Of a stretch of DNA of 42,369 nucleotides, positions 28,560 through 36,697 are shown piece after piece. The notes beneath the pieces were generated by a model that saw nothing but the letters and a program-made list of their open reading frames with translations, was not told the origin of the DNA and did not search any database. Numbering within the stretch: position 1 is the first letter of the stretch; every line of letters begins with the position of its first letter. A program made the translations under genes and the position numbers. Location of the stretch: IMG/VR virus record IMGVR_UViG_3300029286_000095, positions 1 to 42,369 of that record; one strand, given 5' to 3'. Origin of the DNA: a virus.

Positions 28560-29186
28560 ATGATGAACGAAAAAGTATTACAAGATATCGCGCAAGGGCT
28601 GGAAGCATTACGCAAAGCGAAAGTTGAGCCTATGGGCTTGCAAATTGATGACCGTTGGCAGTGGTATAAATACAAAGCACTACCAGGTCACCCGCATCCC
28701 GGCAATGCTAGGAACGGGTATTCCCACCCCACAGATATTGCAACTTTCAAGGCTGCAAAGGGAGACCATAAATGTGTCACTCTCGACACATCAGCTAATG
28801 ACGATCAGCTCTGGGATACTATCACGCTCCCGATAATAAAAGCCTGCGGGCTCAATATTAAGGAGTGGGCAATGACAGTATCGAGATACTCCACAGGGGA
28901 GGTTACATCTGTTGATCTAACACGCGGCGGAGTCGAGCCGTTTGCCGAATATCCGGACGCGGAACTGCCAGTGGAGTCAATAGGTTCAGACTCAGAGCAC
29001 AAAAGAATGGGCATCGTCCGTCGTGCTGAAGAACAATCAACCGATGCTTATATGCAACAATATGCTGAATGTCGGACACAAACAATCCGGCTCAGGGTAA
29101 CTGATGAAGAAAAAGAAGTGATATCAAAGGCCGCAAGCGATGCGGGACAAACACTTAGCCAATACGTCAGGAATCGAGTGCTCTAA
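28560..29186 (+). CDS. Accessory protein with C-terminal ribbon-helix-helix
   Basis: A 208-residue protein (ATG 28560, or 28563). The last ~37 residues (TIRLRVTDEEKEVISKAASD, then AGQTLSQYVRNRVL) are a ribbon-helix-helix of the MobC/antitoxin-like kind that binds DNA as a dimer. The N-terminal ~140 residues are unfamiliar, with a WQWYKYKALPGHPHPG segment. RHH proteins usually bind inverted repeats and repress their own genes, so the duplicated leader motifs in this cassette may be its sites. A relaxosome-type or antitoxin function cannot be excluded, but no relaxase or toxin partner is seen. Confidence 0.55.
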   Translation: MMNEKVLQDIAQGLEALRKAKVEPMGLQIDDRWQWYKYKALPGHPHPGNARNGYSHPTDIATFKAAKGDHKCVTLDTSANDDQLWDTITLPIIKACGLNIKEWAMTVSRYSTGEVTSVDLTRGGVEPFAEYPDAELPVESIGSDSEHKRMGIVRRAEEQSTDAYMQQYAECRTQTIRLRVTDEEKEVISKAASDAGQTLSQYVRNRVL

Positions 29187-29197
29187 GCCGATCTTCA

Positions 29198-29266
29198 ATC
29201 CTCCTTCACCTCACCCCTTGGCGTAGACAACCAGGGGGTATTTTATTATGGCGAATTATTATGTGC
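29198..29266 (+). repeat. Terminator/leader repeat, copy B
   Basis: Second copy of the flanks described for 27748-27817. Here the ATG in the right block (29261) is the start of the small terminase gene, which has no clear Shine-Dalgarno sequence. Copy B looks like the original leader and copy A like its duplicate. Confidence 0.75.
29213..29248 (+). terminator. Rho-independent terminator before terminase genes
   Basis: ACCCCTTGG (29213-29221) pairs with CCAGGGGGT (29231-29239), 9 bp with one G-U, loop of 9 nt, followed by ATTTTATT. It ends the accessory cassette. Confidence 0.65.
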
Positions 29267-29632
29267 AACCCAGAAACAAAAGCGGCTTGCATGGCAGCTC
29301 TCCTTGCAGGGCAGTCTATATCCAAAGTAGCTGAACAATACAAAATACCACGTGGAACTGTAGGCCGTTGGTCTGCTGAAATGAACAATCCCGCGAATGG
29401 GAATGAAACATTACGAAACACAAAAAGGGAACACTTTGGGCAGCTTTTAGACCAATTAGCAACGGAATCCATAGAAACCGCTATAGAAATGCAGAAACAT
29501 TTTCGTGATAAAAAGTGGCTTAATAAACAACCCGCCTCCGAACTTGGTGTCCTTTACGGGATCAGTATCGACAAAATGGTACGACTTTTCGAGGCGAGAT
29601 CAAACACGGAACCCGAGCCTGAAGAACAGTAA
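29261..29632 (+). CDS. terS: Terminase small subunit
   Basis: A 123-residue protein with an N-terminal helix-turn-helix (ACMAALLAGQSISKVAEQ, then YKIPRGTVGRWSAEM) and a helical oligomerisation region (LLDQLATESIETAIEMQKHF), ending in an acidic tail (EPEPEEQ). This is the plan of small terminases, which recognise phage DNA and hand it to the large subunit. It overlaps the large terminase gene. No strong ribosome binding site is seen before ATG 29261; the start sits in a repeated leader. Confidence 0.75.
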   Translation: MCNPETKAACMAALLAGQSISKVAEQYKIPRGTVGRWSAEMNNPANGNETLRNTKREHFGQLLDQLATESIETAIEMQKHFRDKKWLNKQPASELGVLYGISIDKMVRLFEARSNTEPEPEEQ

Positions 29633-31076
29633 AATCGACTGGCGGCCATTCCCCGGCAAACCGCAGGAAGTAGCCTATAATTCCGAAGCAGATGAAATAT
29701 TCTATGGCGGAGCTGCTGGCGGAGGGAAGACAGACTTAGGGCTCGGTAAATCAGCAACCAAACACAGACGGGTCTTAGCACTTCGCAGGGAGTTTCCGCA
29801 GTTAACCGGAATCATCGAGCGTTCTCAGGAACTATATTCTGATGTTGCAACCTACAACGATTCCAAACATATTTGGAAGTTTGCAGACGGTAGAAGTATT
29901 CGCTTTGCATCCTGCCAGTATGAAACCGATAAGAAGAAATACCAGGGGCAACCACACGATTTAGTGTGGTTTGATGAAGCTTCTGAGTTCCTTGAGTCTC
30001 AAGTCATATTTATCATGACATGGGCGAGATCGGAAAACCCGAAACAGAAAGTGCAGGTACTTCTCACTGGGAACCCACCCTTATCTGCGGCCGGTTATTG
30101 GGTTTTGAAGCGATATGCGCCCTGGCTGGACCCTAATCATCCGAATCCTGCCAAGCCTGGAGAATTGCGCTGGTATGTGAGATTGCACGGGGTAGACACT
30201 CCTGTGGACGGTCCGGAGCCAATCCCGGATTCCAAGGGCATTCTACAGAAGCCGAAAAGCCGAACATTCATATTTGCTAAGGTCCAGGACAATCCAATCT
30301 ACATGGCCAATGGCTATGAAGCTACGTTGCAGAGCTTGTCCGAACCTTTGCGAAGTATGATGCTGGAGGGTAACTTCCAGGCCGGACAAGAAGACGATCC
30401 GCTGCAGGTCATCCCGACAGCGTGGATAAAATTAGCTCAACAACGGTGGGTAGAACAAGAACATGCAGAGAAGTGTGCATTATCAGCTCTCGGCGTGGAC
30501 ATTGCCAGAGGTGGCAAAGATAACACTATAATCCAGCCTAGACACGGGAGTTTTTTTACACGTCCAAAAGTGCATCCAGGATCTTCTACACCAAGCGGGA
30601 ATATAGCCGCTGCACTAATAATCAAAGCGATGATATCGGGAATCGCAGTCAATATCGATATGATTGGTTGGGGATCGGCTGCATACGAGCATTTACTTAA
30701 CAATCCATCATTGCCGCCAAGTTGCACTGTAAACGGCATTAACAATGCAGAAGCAAGCAAGGCAACTGATAAGACTGGTCAACTGAAGTTTGCCAATAAG
30801 CGGGCTGAACTCTATTGGGCATTCAGGGAAGCTTTAGATCCGGATTCAGGGCAAGACGTAGCGTTGCCTCCAGATAACGAGATAGTTGCTGACTTATCGG
30901 CTCCGCATTGGAGTTTACGAACTAACGGAATATTGATTGAGAGTAAAGATGATATCAAGAAGCGCTTAGGCAGATCAACAGACTATGGCGATGCCATAGT
31001 CAATGCCTGGGCGTATTCCGGTACTGGATTCTCAATTGCTACCGGCTCCAAGAAGCGCGAATACAACGATTATTGA
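29505..31076 (+). CDS. terL: Terminase large subunit
   Basis: The packaging ATPase-nuclease. ATPase motifs: IFYGGAAGGGKTDLGLG (Walker A), VLALRREFPQL, LVWFDEASEF (Walker B) and LLTGNPP (coupling motif). Nuclease motifs: LGVDIARGGKDNT and DYGDAIVNAWAY, with acidic metal ligands. The start is uncertain: GTG 29505 gives 523 residues, but family proteins usually begin shortly before the IDWRPFPGKPQEVAY segment (29634), and no ATG is available; TTG/GTG 29544/29547 or CTG 29619 are alternatives. All lie inside the small terminase gene, so translation is probably coupled. Confidence 0.9.
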   Translation: MIKSGLINNPPPNLVSFTGSVSTKWYDFSRRDQTRNPSLKNSKIDWRPFPGKPQEVAYNSEADEIFYGGAAGGGKTDLGLGKSATKHRRVLALRREFPQLTGIIERSQELYSDVATYNDSKHIWKFADGRSIRFASCQYETDKKKYQGQPHDLVWFDEASEFLESQVIFIMTWARSENPKQKVQVLLTGNPPLSAAGYWVLKRYAPWLDPNHPNPAKPGELRWYVRLHGVDTPVDGPEPIPDSKGILQKPKSRTFIFAKVQDNPIYMANGYEATLQSLSEPLRSMMLEGNFQAGQEDDPLQVIPTAWIKLAQQRWVEQEHAEKCALSALGVDIARGGKDNTIIQPRHGSFFTRPKVHPGSSTPSGNIAAALIIKAMISGIAVNIDMIGWGSAAYEHLLNNPSLPPSCTVNGINNAEASKATDKTGQLKFANKRAELYWAFREALDPDSGQDVALPPDNEIVADLSAPHWSLRTNGILIESKDDIKKRLGRSTDYGDAIVNAWAYSGTGFSIATGSKKREYNDY

Positions 31077-31112
31077 TTATTGATAATTGATTTCCACCAA
31101 ACAAGGTAAACC

Positions 31113-32426
31113 ATGAAAATATACACCGAACTGCTGAAAACCATAAAACGGACTGTGACTAATCTCGCAAAAGGTATTATAGGCGAGCAGGGCGTCGTGT
31201 CCGGTTGGTCTTGGAACTCAGCAAAACCGATAGTTGATGACGATGTCATCAGCCGTAAGGGTTCGTCTGAATACAAACTGATGATTAAGGATCCGTCTGT
31301 CGGTCCGGCTGTCTCAACCAAGATTTATGGTGTTTTGGCAAAGGGATATCAGATCACACCTTGTGCAGGGGAAGACGATGCGAACTATGAGCAAGCCAAA
31401 CAGCAAGCCGATTTCGTGGAAATGATCTTTACCAAAATGCCGGGAACTCTCACGGATCGGCTCAAAGAAATACTGCGGGATTGCATCCAGTGGGGCGGCT
31501 CCATAGGTGAGAAGTTGTGGGAATGGGATAAGGAATTATCATTCATCCTGCTAACCAACATCAAAATTAAGGACCCGCTGCTGTACGATACTGAGCAGGA
31601 CGATTACGGCAATGTAACCAAATTACTGCTGACTGTCAAAGGCGGGAAAGTAGAAGTAGACCAGGCGAAGTTCATCAGAGTGGTCTACAACGCAGTCCAC
31701 GGCGAAGCATGGGGCGAGTCCGATTTACGCGGTGCGTATTTGTATTGGGTTATCAAGTCGAAATTAATCCGATGGTGGGCTGCTTATTTAGAGAAATTCG
31801 CCATGCCTACCGCAAAAGGAAGTTTCGCTCCGGGTACTCCGAAAACGGCTCAAGATGATTTGTTGAAAGTCTTATCGTCCATCCAGCAAGAAACCGCTAT
31901 TGTCATTCCGGACAACGTCCAGGTTGAATTGATGGAGGCTGCGGGGAAGACTTCTTCGGAGTTTGGGCAGGCATTGGACTACTTCGATAAGCAGATCACT
32001 AAGTCGATATTAGGCCAAACATTGGCAACCGAGCAGAACTCTAAAACCGGCTCTTTGGCACAGGCCAAAGTCCACCAAGATACTTTGATTTCCTATATCA
32101 CCGATTTAAAATTGATGATTGAATCAGTTATGGATGAGCAGGTCATCCGTGACATAGTCGATTATAATTTCGTTGATCGCTTCTATCCGAATTTCATTCT
32201 GCCATTAGATGAAAAAGACATCCAGTTGCTTGCAGCTATCATCTACCAACTCACAACCTGCGGGCAAGTCAACATCGGTGAATCTTGGATACGTGAGTTC
32301 TTAGGGCTTCCTGAAATGGAAGATGGTTCGGAAGTGCAGACTACTATAGTTAACCCGCAGGACACTAAACCGCCCGCAAGAACGCCGAAAAACAAAACGC
32401 AACCTACACCTAGGGAGAGTGAATAA
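31113..32426 (+). CDS. Portal protein, Mu gp29-like (DUF935)
   Basis: A 437-residue protein. It shows DUF935 features: DVISRKGSSEYKLMIKDPSV near the N-terminus, a central WGESDLRGAYLYWVIKSK, FAMPTAKGSF, and LGQTLATEQNSKTGSLAQAK with VHQDTLISYI toward the C-terminus. The portal is the dodecameric ring through which DNA enters and leaves the head. It follows the large terminase as in Mu and its relatives. The C-terminal ~25 residues are Thr/Pro-rich and disordered. Secure call. Confidence 0.85.
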   Translation: MKIYTELLKTIKRTVTNLAKGIIGEQGVVSGWSWNSAKPIVDDDVISRKGSSEYKLMIKDPSVGPAVSTKIYGVLAKGYQITPCAGEDDANYEQAKQQADFVEMIFTKMPGTLTDRLKEILRDCIQWGGSIGEKLWEWDKELSFILLTNIKIKDPLLYDTEQDDYGNVTKLLLTVKGGKVEVDQAKFIRVVYNAVHGEAWGESDLRGAYLYWVIKSKLIRWWAAYLEKFAMPTAKGSFAPGTPKTAQDDLLKVLSSIQQETAIVIPDNVQVELMEAAGKTSSEFGQALDYFDKQITKSILGQTLATEQNSKTGSLAQAKVHQDTLISYITDLKLMIESVMDEQVIRDIVDYNFVDRFYPNFILPLDEKDIQLLAAIIYQLTTCGQVNIGESWIREFLGLPEMEDGSEVQTTIVNPQDTKPPARTPKNKTQPTPRESE

Positions 32427-32427
32427 T

Positions 32428-32823
32428 ATGGGATTACTATCGTTTTTCAAAAGTGGGGTATGGACTGAGGTTTCAGACACTGAAGGTCTGCCGGTTAAAT
32501 TCTCTCATGGGCTGAATCGAGATGACGATGCTGTGAAGTGCTATCCTGCTGAATGCAATATGACGGTTATAGATTTAAGCGGGAATGATTCAACAGTTGT
32601 CTCTGCTGTGCCAGCATTATTACTCGGAATATACATCGATGTAACTATAGGCACAACGGCAGTTACTATTGACGATGACACCACGGTCAAGATCACATTG
32701 CCGGTTGCAATAGCTGTCGGGAGTAATCTAGACTTCCACGCCGCATTATTCGCAACAAATCTCACAGTCAATCCGGCTGATGATTCCACAGGCACAATTA
32801 CGGTATTTTGGATGGTGGCATAA
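32428..32823 (+). CDS. Small structural protein after portal, unknown
   Basis: A 131-residue protein from ATG 32428 (AGGGAGAG at 32412-32419). It is beta-rich and low in charge, with a Thr-, Val- and Asp-rich second half (VTIGTTAVTIDDDTTVKITL; TITVFWMVA). It looks like a small capsid-decoration or fibre-attachment domain, but no family is recognised. Its stop overlaps the next gene's start (TAATG). It opens the block of surface proteins lying between portal and gpF. Confidence 0.5.
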   Translation: MGLLSFFKSGVWTEVSDTEGLPVKFSHGLNRDDDAVKCYPAECNMTVIDLSGNDSTVVSAVPALLLGIYIDVTIGTTAVTIDDDTTVKITLPVAIAVGSNLDFHAALFATNLTVNPADDSTGTITVFWMVA

Positions 32824-34367
32824 TGGCCAGGGTAGCATCAACAAACCGCCAATTGGTAAAACACAATCACGTAAAGGAAACACCCGCACGTGTGGTAAAG
32901 TTTGCTGCTCACGGGCTTACTTCTGCAGAATATGGCTTAACTGCCGTTGGAACTCCCAGTGTGGATACTTCGATATTCAGGATTGAAGATTCCACGCTAA
33001 AGATGACAATATCAGATAACACATTTGCACAATGGAAAGGCTTTTTTGAAGATACTTTAGACTTCAATAGTCCGAACGGGATAGCACTATCATTCTACAT
33101 TCCGAACACCCTGAGAGGAACCGGGGCAAGCGCTGCTCCATATATGGTGTTCAGCTTCTCCAACACGGCAACCAGCAAGGCTTCCCCTGCTGCAAGATCA
33201 AACCATTCGATGTATTTTTATGAGGTCCGGAATGGGTGGAATTATGTGAGGCTTAGGCCGGATGATTCCAGTTCTGATGCTGCTTTAAATAGTCCCTTTG
33301 TCGGGAATATCGGTTGGTCTGCAGTAACAACCGGAGCTTCAATGGCAACCGCTGTTAATTGGCTGTCCATCGATATGTATAATTTCAATGGCAGAGATAT
33401 CTATTTTGAGGGTATATACCGAGGCGGTTCCAATCGTTCCAAATTCTGTTGGCAGTTCGACAATTGGGGTGCAGTCGTCCAAGAAACAGTCGATGTTTTG
33501 TTCCCTGCGAACGATTGGAAATGGGTTATTGATGTTCCTGACAATTATGTTGTAGCAGATGCTGATTTACTTGCCAGGATTGATGCAAGCCTGCCATTAG
33601 GGGCTGAATTAGTGCTGAATGATACAACGGATCGGAGCTTGACAGCATTATCACGTGAGCAAGTTCGCGATATGGTTGCAGCCAACAAAATTGTATTTGA
33701 TTCGCGAGGTTGGGCGTATGACCCTCGATTCTACATCTACAACAACAATGTTTACAATGACGCCGTAGTGGCAGGATTACAAGACGCCGGTATTAAGTAT
33801 GCCAGGGCTGGAGAAAATGAACTCTGGATAAATAATATCGAACAAGGTATTCCTAATCCGCTTCGATATGGCTCTAAGTCGATGGATAATACCACATATG
33901 CCACGCTTAAAATATGGCTAGACCGTGCTATCCAATATCAATGTGACATCCATTGGTACCAGCACAATCTAGTTGTTGGAGGAGTTGTTGGAGGCGGAGG
34001 GCAGACCGGAGTAGCCATTACATCCATAACGTCTGCAAGCACAATAGCGACAGTTACAACCACTGTACCTCACGGAATTAACACCACAGGTCGGGTTACT
34101 ATAGCCGGTTGCACTGGAGATCACGCAGCTAAGTTCAATATATCAACAAATGTCACAGTAACCGGACTGGACACGTTTACTTATGTGATTGCCGATGCTT
34201 CTGATACTTCCGCAGAAGGAACGCCAACTTACTCTAATATTGCTTGTTCTACAGCATTGAGCCAGTATTCCGAAGATTTCCTGGCATTTGCTGCTTACGT
34301 GAAGGCTTGCGAGAATCTTGGACTACTTGAGGTTATCGGACTCACCGAGTGGTGGGATTCTTTATAA
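32823..34367 (+). CDS. Degenerate NodB-fold surface protein with inserted beta module
   Basis: A 514-residue protein from ATG 32823. Residues ~1-200 form a lectin-like beta domain (FRIEDSTLKMTISDN; YVRLRPDDSSSDA). Residues ~200-375 resemble the polysaccharide deacetylase (NodB) barrel: FCWQFDNWGAVVQ, ALSREQVRDMVAANK, AVVAGLQDAGIKYARAG. The catalytic FDDG and SHTxxH are FDNW and FDSRGW, so activity is doubtful. A ~85-residue module (GVAITSITSASTIATVTTT... PHGINTTGRVTIAG) of a kind found in many phage fibres interrupts the barrel before its end (YVKACENLGLLEVIGLTEWW). It may bind glycans without cleaving them. Confidence 0.55.
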   Translation: MARVASTNRQLVKHNHVKETPARVVKFAAHGLTSAEYGLTAVGTPSVDTSIFRIEDSTLKMTISDNTFAQWKGFFEDTLDFNSPNGIALSFYIPNTLRGTGASAAPYMVFSFSNTATSKASPAARSNHSMYFYEVRNGWNYVRLRPDDSSSDAALNSPFVGNIGWSAVTTGASMATAVNWLSIDMYNFNGRDIYFEGIYRGGSNRSKFCWQFDNWGAVVQETVDVLFPANDWKWVIDVPDNYVVADADLLARIDASLPLGAELVLNDTTDRSLTALSREQVRDMVAANKIVFDSRGWAYDPRFYIYNNNVYNDAVVAGLQDAGIKYARAGENELWINNIEQGIPNPLRYGSKSMDNTTYATLKIWLDRAIQYQCDIHWYQHNLVVGGVVGGGGQTGVAITSITSASTIATVTTTVPHGINTTGRVTIAGCTGDHAAKFNISTNVTVTGLDTFTYVIADASDTSAEGTPTYSNIACSTALSQYSEDFLAFAAYVKACENLGLLEVIGLTEWWDSL

Positions 34368-34389
34368 TTGCTTGGTTAAGTAAAATTTG

Positions 34390-34437
34390 CGTGGCTAGGG
34401 TCTCAGCCTAACAAGCGGTTTCCCTGCCGCTGCCACG
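34390..34437 (+). ncRNA. Candidate compact three-way-junction RNA
   Basis: P1: CGTGGC (34390-34395) with GCCACG (34432-34437). P2: TAGG (34396-34399) with CCTA (34407-34410). P3: AGCGG (34414-34418) with CCGCT (34427-34431). The helices abut with no unpaired bases except ACA (34411-34413) between P2 and P3. It lies in the 85-base gap between two structural genes, just before the ribosome binding site (GAGG, 34441-34444) of the next one. No known family is recognised. Confidence 0.5.
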
Positions 34438-34452
34438 ATTGAGGATAGATAA

Positions 34453-34797
34453 ATGCTAATTAATCAAGTTTGTGATGGATACGATGTGTTAGATGCTTAT
34501 GAGTGCGTCTTGCACTTCGCTGAATACCCATCCCAACAACTTATAGATGACACTGTGACATCTCTTGTGGCAGGACAAGCACAGCAGGAAGCAGACACAC
34601 AACAGGCAGAAGCCGAGAAACAGGCTGAACAAGAAATCTTAGCTGTTGTTAAAGATATTATTGTTGCTGAAAAATTGCGAGATGATTTAATTATTGAAGT
34701 GCAAGTATTGACGGATACCAAACAGCAATACAAAGACAAATTAGAAGCTATTGGTGTGATTGTTGACCATGTTGACACTAAAGTGGTGGTTAAATAA
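34453..34797 (+). CDS. Small coiled-coil protein, unknown
   Basis: A 114-residue protein with GAGG before ATG 34453. Its middle is a long, Gln/Ala/Glu-rich helix (AGQAQQEADTQQAEAEKQAEQE) that continues in a heptad pattern (IIVAEKLRDDLIIEVQVLTDTKQQYKD), so it should form a coiled coil. It lies between two surface proteins and overlaps the beta-helix gene start by one base (TAATG), suggesting a fibre stalk or assembly helper. Unknown family. Confidence 0.55.
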   Translation: MLINQVCDGYDVLDAYECVLHFAEYPSQQLIDDTVTSLVAGQAQQEADTQQAEAEKQAEQEILAVVKDIIVAEKLRDDLIIEVQVLTDTKQQYKDKLEAIGVIVDHVDTKVVVK

Positions 34798-36689
34798 TGG
34801 CTGTTATTACTGCAACTGGATCAGGAAATTGGAGTTCCACGACCGCAGGAGCACCATGGAATGGAGGGACTAAGCCTTCAGCCGGGGATTCTGTTGTCAT
34901 AAATACCGGCGTTGTTTTGACTGTTGATGAATCCACACCTGACGCAATAACTTCTATCTCAGGAGCAGGAACACTGGCTTTGGGAACTGCATCCGGTGCG
35001 AGAACTATCTACTGTTCCGGTAACATCTCTTGTTTGGTCACAGGCGGTTCTTCTGGCACGCCTATGCCTCTTGGTTCTGACACTACTTTTCAGTTGGGTG
35101 CAGCGGGTAAGTTTACGACATCTACTGCGGGTGGTATCGCTATTTATGGCGGCTTAATTGATACAGTAGACACAGGCATGAGCAACGACTGGACTGCTGA
35201 GATTAAGACAACCACAGGAGCTACAGACAGCACTATTGATGTTATCGGCGATGTCCGCAACTGGAATACACTGGCAACCAGGGCAAGGCAGACTGTTTGG
35301 ATAACAAAAAAGATACAAACAGACACATCTACTATTGCAAATGCTAGACGGCTCATACATGCCACAACTGACATAACTTATAATTCTGGCACGAATACAT
35401 CAACCATCACACTGGCATCTGCACTCACAGAGGTTAAAGAGGCTGGTGGACATGTAACACTTGAGACTCGTAATGTAAGATGCACATATACTGGCACGCA
35501 AAATCTGTTTGATACTCTTACAAACATGGTTACTCAGGCAGTTGAGTTTATAAATACAAACGCAACTAGCCAAGGACGTATTATCAGCGGTGGCACAGGC
35601 CATAATGCCACATCAGCAACGTTCACAGGGAATTCATATGGCATCGCCTTTGGCACAGACCATAATGCCACATCAGCAACGTTCACAAGGAATACAAATG
35701 GCATCCACTCTGGCACAGGCCATAATGCCACATCAGCAACGTTCACAGGGAATTCAAATGGCATCTACTATGGCACAGGCCATAATGCCACATCAGCAAC
35801 GTTCACAGGGAATTCAAATGGCATCAGCGGTGGCACAGGCCATAATGCCACATCAGCAACGTTCACAGGGAATACAAATGGCATCTACTCTGGCACAGGC
35901 CATAAATTATATAATTGCACATTCGGCAGTCCATCTATAAACACAACAGCGGACATTCAAGATACGAACGAAATAGTTATGAGTAATTGCACATTAGCAT
36001 CAACAGTGCAAAATAAGTGGACAAAAACTACAGGTTATTTGTCTTATCTCACAAGTAGATGGAAAACCGACTCTTTGAATCACAATAACACTGCAAATGC
36101 TCGTAAATGTTTTACTCTTGGCGGGTTCGTATCGACATTAGCAGCCGACAGCGTGAGTATTCCCGCAGGGTCGGCAAACAGTGTTGACCATCAGATGTTT
36201 TGCAACGATGTGCTTTATCTCTGTTTCATGGAAGATAGATACACACTGCTTGCAGGAGTAGCCTATACATTCCATTGCGAAGTCAGGCGAACAGTAGCAA
36301 GCATGACGCTTAATCCTGTTTTTGAGCTTGCTAATGTATTCAGTGATACGCTTGATATGGGTGGCACTGCTCTTGATTCTGCAACAATGACAGCCGGAGC
36401 AGATACATGGGAAGTATTAGAATTAACCTATACACCTACGAATAATGAAGATGTATGGTTGAGACTCAAAGCACAACATGGTAGCGGTAATGTGTATTTC
36501 AAGATGTGGATGGAAGCACCTGTATTTCCCGCAGCCGCAGACGTTATCGAGGGGGCGGCTGGGGATGTTACCGGAACTTACCACGAAGCGGCAGTTGGCG
36601 AAGTGCAATCAGGCGTTATGTTTGGACCCTCCAGCACGCTTGAGGGCACTTACGCAGGCGGCGGCGGAGTTATCGTAATAGACGATTAG
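34797..36689 (+). CDS. Beta-helix surface protein with variable 20-residue repeats
   Basis: A 630-residue protein. Residues ~1-260 suit a right-handed beta-helix start (GNWSSTTAGAPWNGGTKPSA, GDSVVINTGVVLTVDE). Residues ~266-370 are five near-identical 20-residue units with core GHNATSATFTGNSNGI, typical of one beta-helix rung each. The C-terminal part (about 430-600) looks like a carbohydrate-binding beta-sandwich. Each repeat differs mainly in two residues after NGI (AF, HS, YY, SG, YS). It is probably a receptor- or polysaccharide-binding fibre. No reverse transcriptase or other diversifying enzyme is seen. It lies in the portal-gpF block. Confidence 0.6.
   Translation: MAVITATGSGNWSSTTAGAPWNGGTKPSAGDSVVINTGVVLTVDESTPDAITSISGAGTLALGTASGARTIYCSGNISCLVTGGSSGTPMPLGSDTTFQLGAAGKFTTSTAGGIAIYGGLIDTVDTGMSNDWTAEIKTTTGATDSTIDVIGDVRNWNTLATRARQTVWITKKIQTDTSTIANARRLIHATTDITYNSGTNTSTITLASALTEVKEAGGHVTLETRNVRCTYTGTQNLFDTLTNMVTQAVEFINTNATSQGRIISGGTGHNATSATFTGNSYGIAFGTDHNATSATFTRNTNGIHSGTGHNATSATFTGNSNGIYYGTGHNATSATFTGNSNGISGGTGHNATSATFTGNTNGIYSGTGHKLYNCTFGSPSINTTADIQDTNEIVMSNCTLASTVQNKWTKTTGYLSYLTSRWKTDSLNHNNTANARKCFTLGGFVSTLAADSVSIPAGSANSVDHQMFCNDVLYLCFMEDRYTLLAGVAYTFHCEVRRTVASMTLNPVFELANVFSDTLDMGGTALDSATMTAGADTWEVLELTYTPTNNEDVWLRLKAQHGSGNVYFKMWMEAPVFPAAADVIEGAAGDVTGTYHEAAVGEVQSGVMFGPSSTLEGTYAGGGGVIVIDD
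35592..35905 (+). repeat. Five 60-bp tandem repeats plus partial sixth
   Basis: Units beginning GGCACAGGCCATAATGCC start at 35592, 35652, 35712, 35772 and 35832, with a partial sixth from 35892. The period is exactly 60 bp (20 codons). Most bases are identical; changes cluster in the two codons that precede each unit start (35586-35591, 35646-35651, 35706-35711, 35766-35771, 35826-35831, 35886-35891). Confidence 0.95.
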
Positions 36690-36697
36690 GAGTTATT

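Noticed and set aside
34390-34437. A tRNA in the gap between structural genes
   Set aside because: Only two arms and a closing stem are present in 48 nt, with no T-loop or anticodon arm of the right size.
35534-35940. Long overlapping frames on both strands across the repeat region (for example a repeated MPHQQRSQGI frame)
   Set aside because: The 60-bp period is a multiple of three, so every frame lacking a stop in one unit stays open through all. The frames have no ribosome site and are shadows of the beta-helix gene.
34797-36689. Diversity-generating retroelement target
   Set aside because: No reverse transcriptase, accessory protein or template repeat is found in the complete genome, and the variable codons are not limited to adenine positions.
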